From an uncultured Prevotellaceae bacterium (GTDB lineage Bacteria > Bacteroidota > Bacteroidia > Bacteroidales > Bacteroidaceae): a stretch of DNA of 8,102 nucleotides. The stretch covers positions 1-8,102 of the forward strand of contig CACYKX010000151.1 of NCBI GenBank assembly GCA_902775075.1, written 5' to 3'. Within the stretch, counting starts at the first letter, position 1; every line of letters starts with the position of its first letter. Position numbers and translations under genes: made by a program. Positions 5,732 to 8,102 of the stretch are shown here, in pieces. The notes under the pieces were generated by a model. That model worked only from the letters and a program-made list of their open reading frames with translations. It searched no databases and was not told the DNA's origin.

Positions 5732-6301
5732 CTATTTATTATATAATGTGTCAAGCATGTCGTCGATCTGCTGCTCTAATGACTTTTGTCCGTCATTGAT
5801 GATTTCATAATCGCACTTTTCTGCCACTTCTTCCTGAGGCAACTGCCGATGAATCCATTCCAACGTTTTAGAACGACTAATTCCATCCCGTGCCATTACT
5901 CGCCGGATTCTTATTTCCATAGGTGCTGATACGCAAACTATAAAATCGAAATGAATGCGCTTATCGAAATGTGCGTCAAACAAGATCGCACTCTCAAGCC
6001 ATTCGTACTCGCTCTCTTCAAAATCCCGCGCTACTGCCGGATGGATGATCTCATTCACTGCCTGCTTGTTCTGCTCGCTCTTTAAAAGAAACTGAGCAAG
6101 CACATTTTTCTGCAATATATTGCCTCTATAAACGTGCTCGCCAACTAATTTTTGCAAAGCAACACGCAGACTGGCAGAAGATGCCATCAATCGCTTGGCT
6201 GCAGCATCACAATCATAGACATGAATGCCCTTATTTTCAAGGATTCTGCATACGTATGACTTTCCACTGCCGATACCTCCCGTAATCGCAATCCTCTTCA
6301 T
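5732..6301 (-). CDS. coaE: Dephospho-CoA kinase
   Basis: CoaE phosphorylates the 3' hydroxyl of the ribose in dephospho-CoA with ATP, the last step of coenzyme A synthesis, in the cytoplasm. The 189-residue length is normal. The Walker A loop GGIGSGKS is at 8-15, and the substrate-binding DCDAAAKRLM is at 30-39. HPAV and the acidic segment after it lie near 87-97. The lid region contains IRRVMARDGISRSKTLEWIHRQLPQEEV (about 131-158), with the ATP-contacting arginines. The segment YEIINDG (about 164-170) precedes the C-terminal helix, as in other CoaE proteins. It starts five bases after the YbbR-domain gene ends, so they are certainly co-transcribed. Confidence 0.96.
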   Translation of the reverse strand: MKRIAITGGIGSGKSYVCRILENKGIHVYDCDAAAKRLMASSASLRVALQKLVGEHVYRGNILQKNVLAQFLLKSEQNKQAVNEIIHPAVARDFEESEYEWLESAILFDAHFDKRIHFDFIVCVSAPMEIRIRRVMARDGISRSKTLEWIHRQLPQEEVAEKCDYEIINDGQKSLEQQIDDMLDTLYNK

Positions 6302-6306
6302 CGCTG

Positions 6307-7284
6307 TTATTTCTGTTCGATCAGGTAATCGATCTGACGTATTCCTAGTCGTGGATTCTTTATTCCATTTGGATAACTACGCAATATTAAGGTACACTTA
6401 TCAGAAGGGTGAGTCTGTATCTCATTATAATCTACCACTACAGAAAATTGTTCCGGACTAATCTGTCGGAACAAATTTGCACCTACAATAAACTTCACAT
6501 CCACACGCGACGGGAATGTTCGAAGTATCTTATCATCCGGCATATTGATAGCCTTTATCGGCACTTCTACGCTTTCCTCTGTAAGTACATCGGGATATAG
6601 TCCTACACGTACTACCGAAGGAACAATCTTTACACCACGTATGGACTGCAAAGATACCTTGCGATATATGGTATCCGTAATATTAGAAATATTCAGATCT
6701 GTAGTTGAGATATATCGAATACTATCCAGTAAATGCTTATTGGCATAAATCCTCACACGCTCTGGCCAGAACTGTACCTTTGACAAATAGTAGCTGGAAC
6801 CTAAACCTATTCTCCCCGACAATCTTACGGGAACCTCTTTGGATAGTCCATAGTTGTAATAGAACACAAGACGATCCGGATTCAACTTCATGACTTTCGA
6901 AGAACCATACAACTGAGGATATATCTGTTTCAAGATATCTGAAGCAGGAATAACACCTACCCCACCCTTACGGGCATAGTTCTCAAAGTCTAAAGTGACC
7001 ACACGGAATTTTGAACCATAGAGATAACTAAAGATGGAAAATCCTTTATCGCGGATTGTCACCATCACTGTATCGTCTATATTATCCGTGATAACCGCAT
7101 TACTCGGAACATTAACCAAGCGAACAGGCACAGGAATATCTTGTTCACAAGTCTCGTTGAGCGACATCATAAGCCAAAAGCCACCACTCAACGCGAGAAA
7201 GAACAAAAAAATCAGAAATTCCTTGTTGACGATGCCAAACAGGAAATTCCTGATGATTGTCCAAGTACCATTCCACCTGACCAT
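6307..7284 (-). CDS. YbbR-like (CdaR-type) domain membrane protein
   Basis: A 325-residue protein with one N-terminal membrane segment (about 23-42, FLIFLFFLALSGGFWLMMSL) and a large extracytoplasmic part. That part has repeated beta-rich YbbR-like stretches, for example ETCEQDIPVPVRLVNVP at 44-60, EVPVRLSGRIGLG at about 150-162, and EVPIKAINMPDDKILRTFPS at about 241-260. In Firmicutes, YbbR proteins (CdaR) regulate the diadenylate cyclase CdaA encoded next door. Here no cdaA is present; the neighbours are yajC (four bases upstream) and coaE (five bases downstream), so that role should not be carried over. The start at 7284 gives a short basic/aromatic N-terminus ahead of the membrane helix (WTIIRNFLFGIVNKEF), which fits an N-in orientation. 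The family call is good; the role is unknown. Confidence 0.85.
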   Translation of the reverse strand: MVRWNGTWTIIRNFLFGIVNKEFLIFLFFLALSGGFWLMMSLNETCEQDIPVPVRLVNVPSNAVITDNIDDTVMVTIRDKGFSIFSYLYGSKFRVVTLDFENYARKGGVGVIPASDILKQIYPQLYGSSKVMKLNPDRLVFYYNYGLSKEVPVRLSGRIGLGSSYYLSKVQFWPERVRIYANKHLLDSIRYISTTDLNISNITDTIYRKVSLQSIRGVKIVPSVVRVGLYPDVLTEESVEVPIKAINMPDDKILRTFPSRVDVKFIVGANLFRQISPEQFSVVVDYNEIQTHPSDKCTLILRSYPNGIKNPRLGIRQIDYLIEQK

Positions 7285-7288
7285 TTAC

Positions 7289-7612
7289 TTACTTATTCTG
7301 GCTCTGAGCAGATGAAGCTGTATTGGCAAACACATACCCCTTGTCAACTGTAATGACAACGCCACGAGCAATCTCGAGTTCTATAGTATTATCTGCCATA
7401 TTTATATGCTTTACAGTACCATAGATGCCGCCACCGGTCACAACACGAGCGCCCTCTTGCAATGAATTCTGGAAATTGCGAATTTCCTTTTGCTTTTTCT
7501 GTTGAGGACGAATCATAAACAACCAAAGGATGGCAAACATTGCAACCATCATAATCAGGAAGCCCCACTGGCCGCCTTGCTGTGCCTGAGCAGCTAATAA
7601 AATCGATGTCAT
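7289..7612 (-). CDS. yajC: Preprotein translocase accessory subunit YajC
   Basis: YajC is a small inner-membrane protein that associates with SecDF and the SecYEG channel. The 107-residue product has a short N-terminus, one membrane helix (about 16-33, WGFLIMMVAMFAILWLFM), and the hallmark IRPQQKKQKE directly after it (34-43). A small cytoplasmic beta-domain follows, with GARVVTGGGIYGTV (about 52-65) and ending EIARGVVITVDKGYV. The frame is open back to 7726, but that extension is basic and overlaps nusB. The ATG at 7612 gives the family's normal N-terminus and a 37-base gap to nusB. The C-terminal tail (NTASSAQSQNK) is a low-complexity polar end. Confidence 0.95.
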   Translation of the reverse strand: MTSILLAAQAQQGGQWGFLIMMVAMFAILWLFMIRPQQKKQKEIRNFQNSLQEGARVVTGGGIYGTVKHINMADNTIELEIARGVVITVDKGYVFANTASSAQSQNK

Positions 7613-7649
7613 AATATAAATATCTTTTTTAAATTTAAAATTCAAATTA

Positions 7650-8102
7650 TTAGAAGCGACGCGCACGAGGACGATTGTTCTCCTTCTGTCGCTCTTCCAT
7701 AGGTTTGGCAATAATGCCACGCTCATTAAGATGACGAGCTATAGTATCGAGCAGACCATTCACATAACGACCACTCTGTGGAGTACTATAAAGTTTAGCC
7801 AAATTTACATACTCATTGATCGTAACAGAAGCTGGTATATTAGGGAATGTACAGAACTCAGCAATAGCGATCTGCATAATAACTACGTCCATATAGGCCA
7901 ATCTTGAGAAGTCCCAATTACGACTCGCCTCACTCATGTAATGCTGATAACTGTCTGCATTCAATATCGTGGCACGGAACAACTTACGAGCGAAGTCACG
8001 GTCTTCTTCATCCTTATATTCCGGAAGAAGTTCCTGATTAGCCTTGTTTTCAAGTTCGAATCGTTTAATCGTCTTAATGACGAAAGTATCAACGATTTCC
8101 TT
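7650..8102 (-). CDS. nusB: Transcription antitermination factor NusB, C-terminal part (cut by window edge)
   Basis: The visible 150 residues are open to the right edge in one frame; the 5' part of the gene lies outside. NusB binds boxA RNA with NusE (S10) to keep RNA polymerase elongating through rRNA operons. The conserved C-terminal helical core is seen: YKDEEDRDFARKLFR (about 28-42), NWDFSRLAYMDVVIMQIAIAEF (about 63-84), and PASVTINEYVNLAKLYSTPQSGRYVNGLLDTI (about 90-121). The stretch INEYV(x)LAK(x)YST(x)(x)SG(x)(x)VNG(x)LD is the most diagnostic part of the family. The tail is highly basic (ENNRPRARRF). Bacteroidota NusB proteins carry a long N-terminal extension (about 300 residues in total, from memory), and the KEIVDTFVIKTIKRFELE segment at the window edge fits that. 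Confidence 0.93.
   Translation of the reverse strand, partial: KEIVDTFVIKTIKRFELENKANQELLPEYKDEEDRDFARKLFRATILNADSYQHYMSEASRNWDFSRLAYMDVVIMQIAIAEFCTFPNIPASVTINEYVNLAKLYSTPQSGRYVNGLLDTIARHLNERGIIAKPMEERQKENNRPRARRF

Noticed and set aside
6649..6656. TATCTTTGCAG, a consensus -7 promoter box on the minus strand inside the YbbR-domain gene
   Set aside because: It encodes ordinary residues of the protein (VSLQ) and lies about 350 bases before coaE. One box match in 8 kb of coding DNA is expected by chance, though an internal promoter for coaE cannot be excluded.
7613..7726. N-terminal extension of YajC starting MSVALLPNLW
   Set aside because: It overlaps the nusB 3' end, is rich in basic residues and is absent from the family's normal N-terminus. 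The ATG at 7612 fits.

Overview
The window looks like a chromosomal segment from the phylum Bacteroidota, probably a Prevotella/Bacteroides relative. Three things suggest this. Several gene starts have the Bacteroidota -7 promoter element TAnnTTTG upstream instead of a clear Shine-Dalgarno site. One gene is a DUF5606 protein, a family I know only from this phylum. The nusB-yajC-YbbR-coaE order is the one I associate with these genomes. All confident genes read on the minus strand, so transcription runs from high to low coordinates.

Right part (8102 down to 2373): a tight run of eight genes with gaps of 4 to 37 bases. In transcription order they are nusB (3' end only), yajC, a YbbR-domain membrane protein, coaE, a DUF5606 protein, an unrecognised lipoprotein, a Na+/Ca2+ exchanger-type antiporter and a MATE efflux transporter. 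The first five are housekeeping (rRNA antitermination, the Sec accessory subunit, a cell-envelope protein, the last step of CoA synthesis, a conserved unknown). The last three are envelope or transport genes. A weak hairpin follows the MATE gene.

Middle part (2276 down to 976): a queuosine salvage unit. A -7 promoter element leads into a short leader that folds, by inspection, as a preQ1-I riboswitch pseudoknot ending four bases before the start codon of a YhhQ-type queuosine precursor transporter. queF, which makes preQ1 from preQ0, follows five bases after it. A strong hairpin with a U-tract ends the unit. The regulated genes import and make the pathway intermediate that the riboswitch would sense, so a feedback loop is likely.

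Left part (975 to 1): about 700 bases without a conventional gene, then the start of an ECF sigma factor cut by the window edge. The gap holds a near-perfect 24-base palindrome with repeated copies of its core, what looks like a frameshifted scrap of a transposase N-terminus, a 12-base palindrome, a promoter element, and a 46-residue ORF with a textbook lipoprotein signal peptide. A second promoter element inside the 3' end of that ORF probably serves the sigma factor gene.

The best candidates for something under-described are the compact preQ1-I riboswitch, the small lipoprotein ORF before the sigma factor, and the palindromic repeat cluster.
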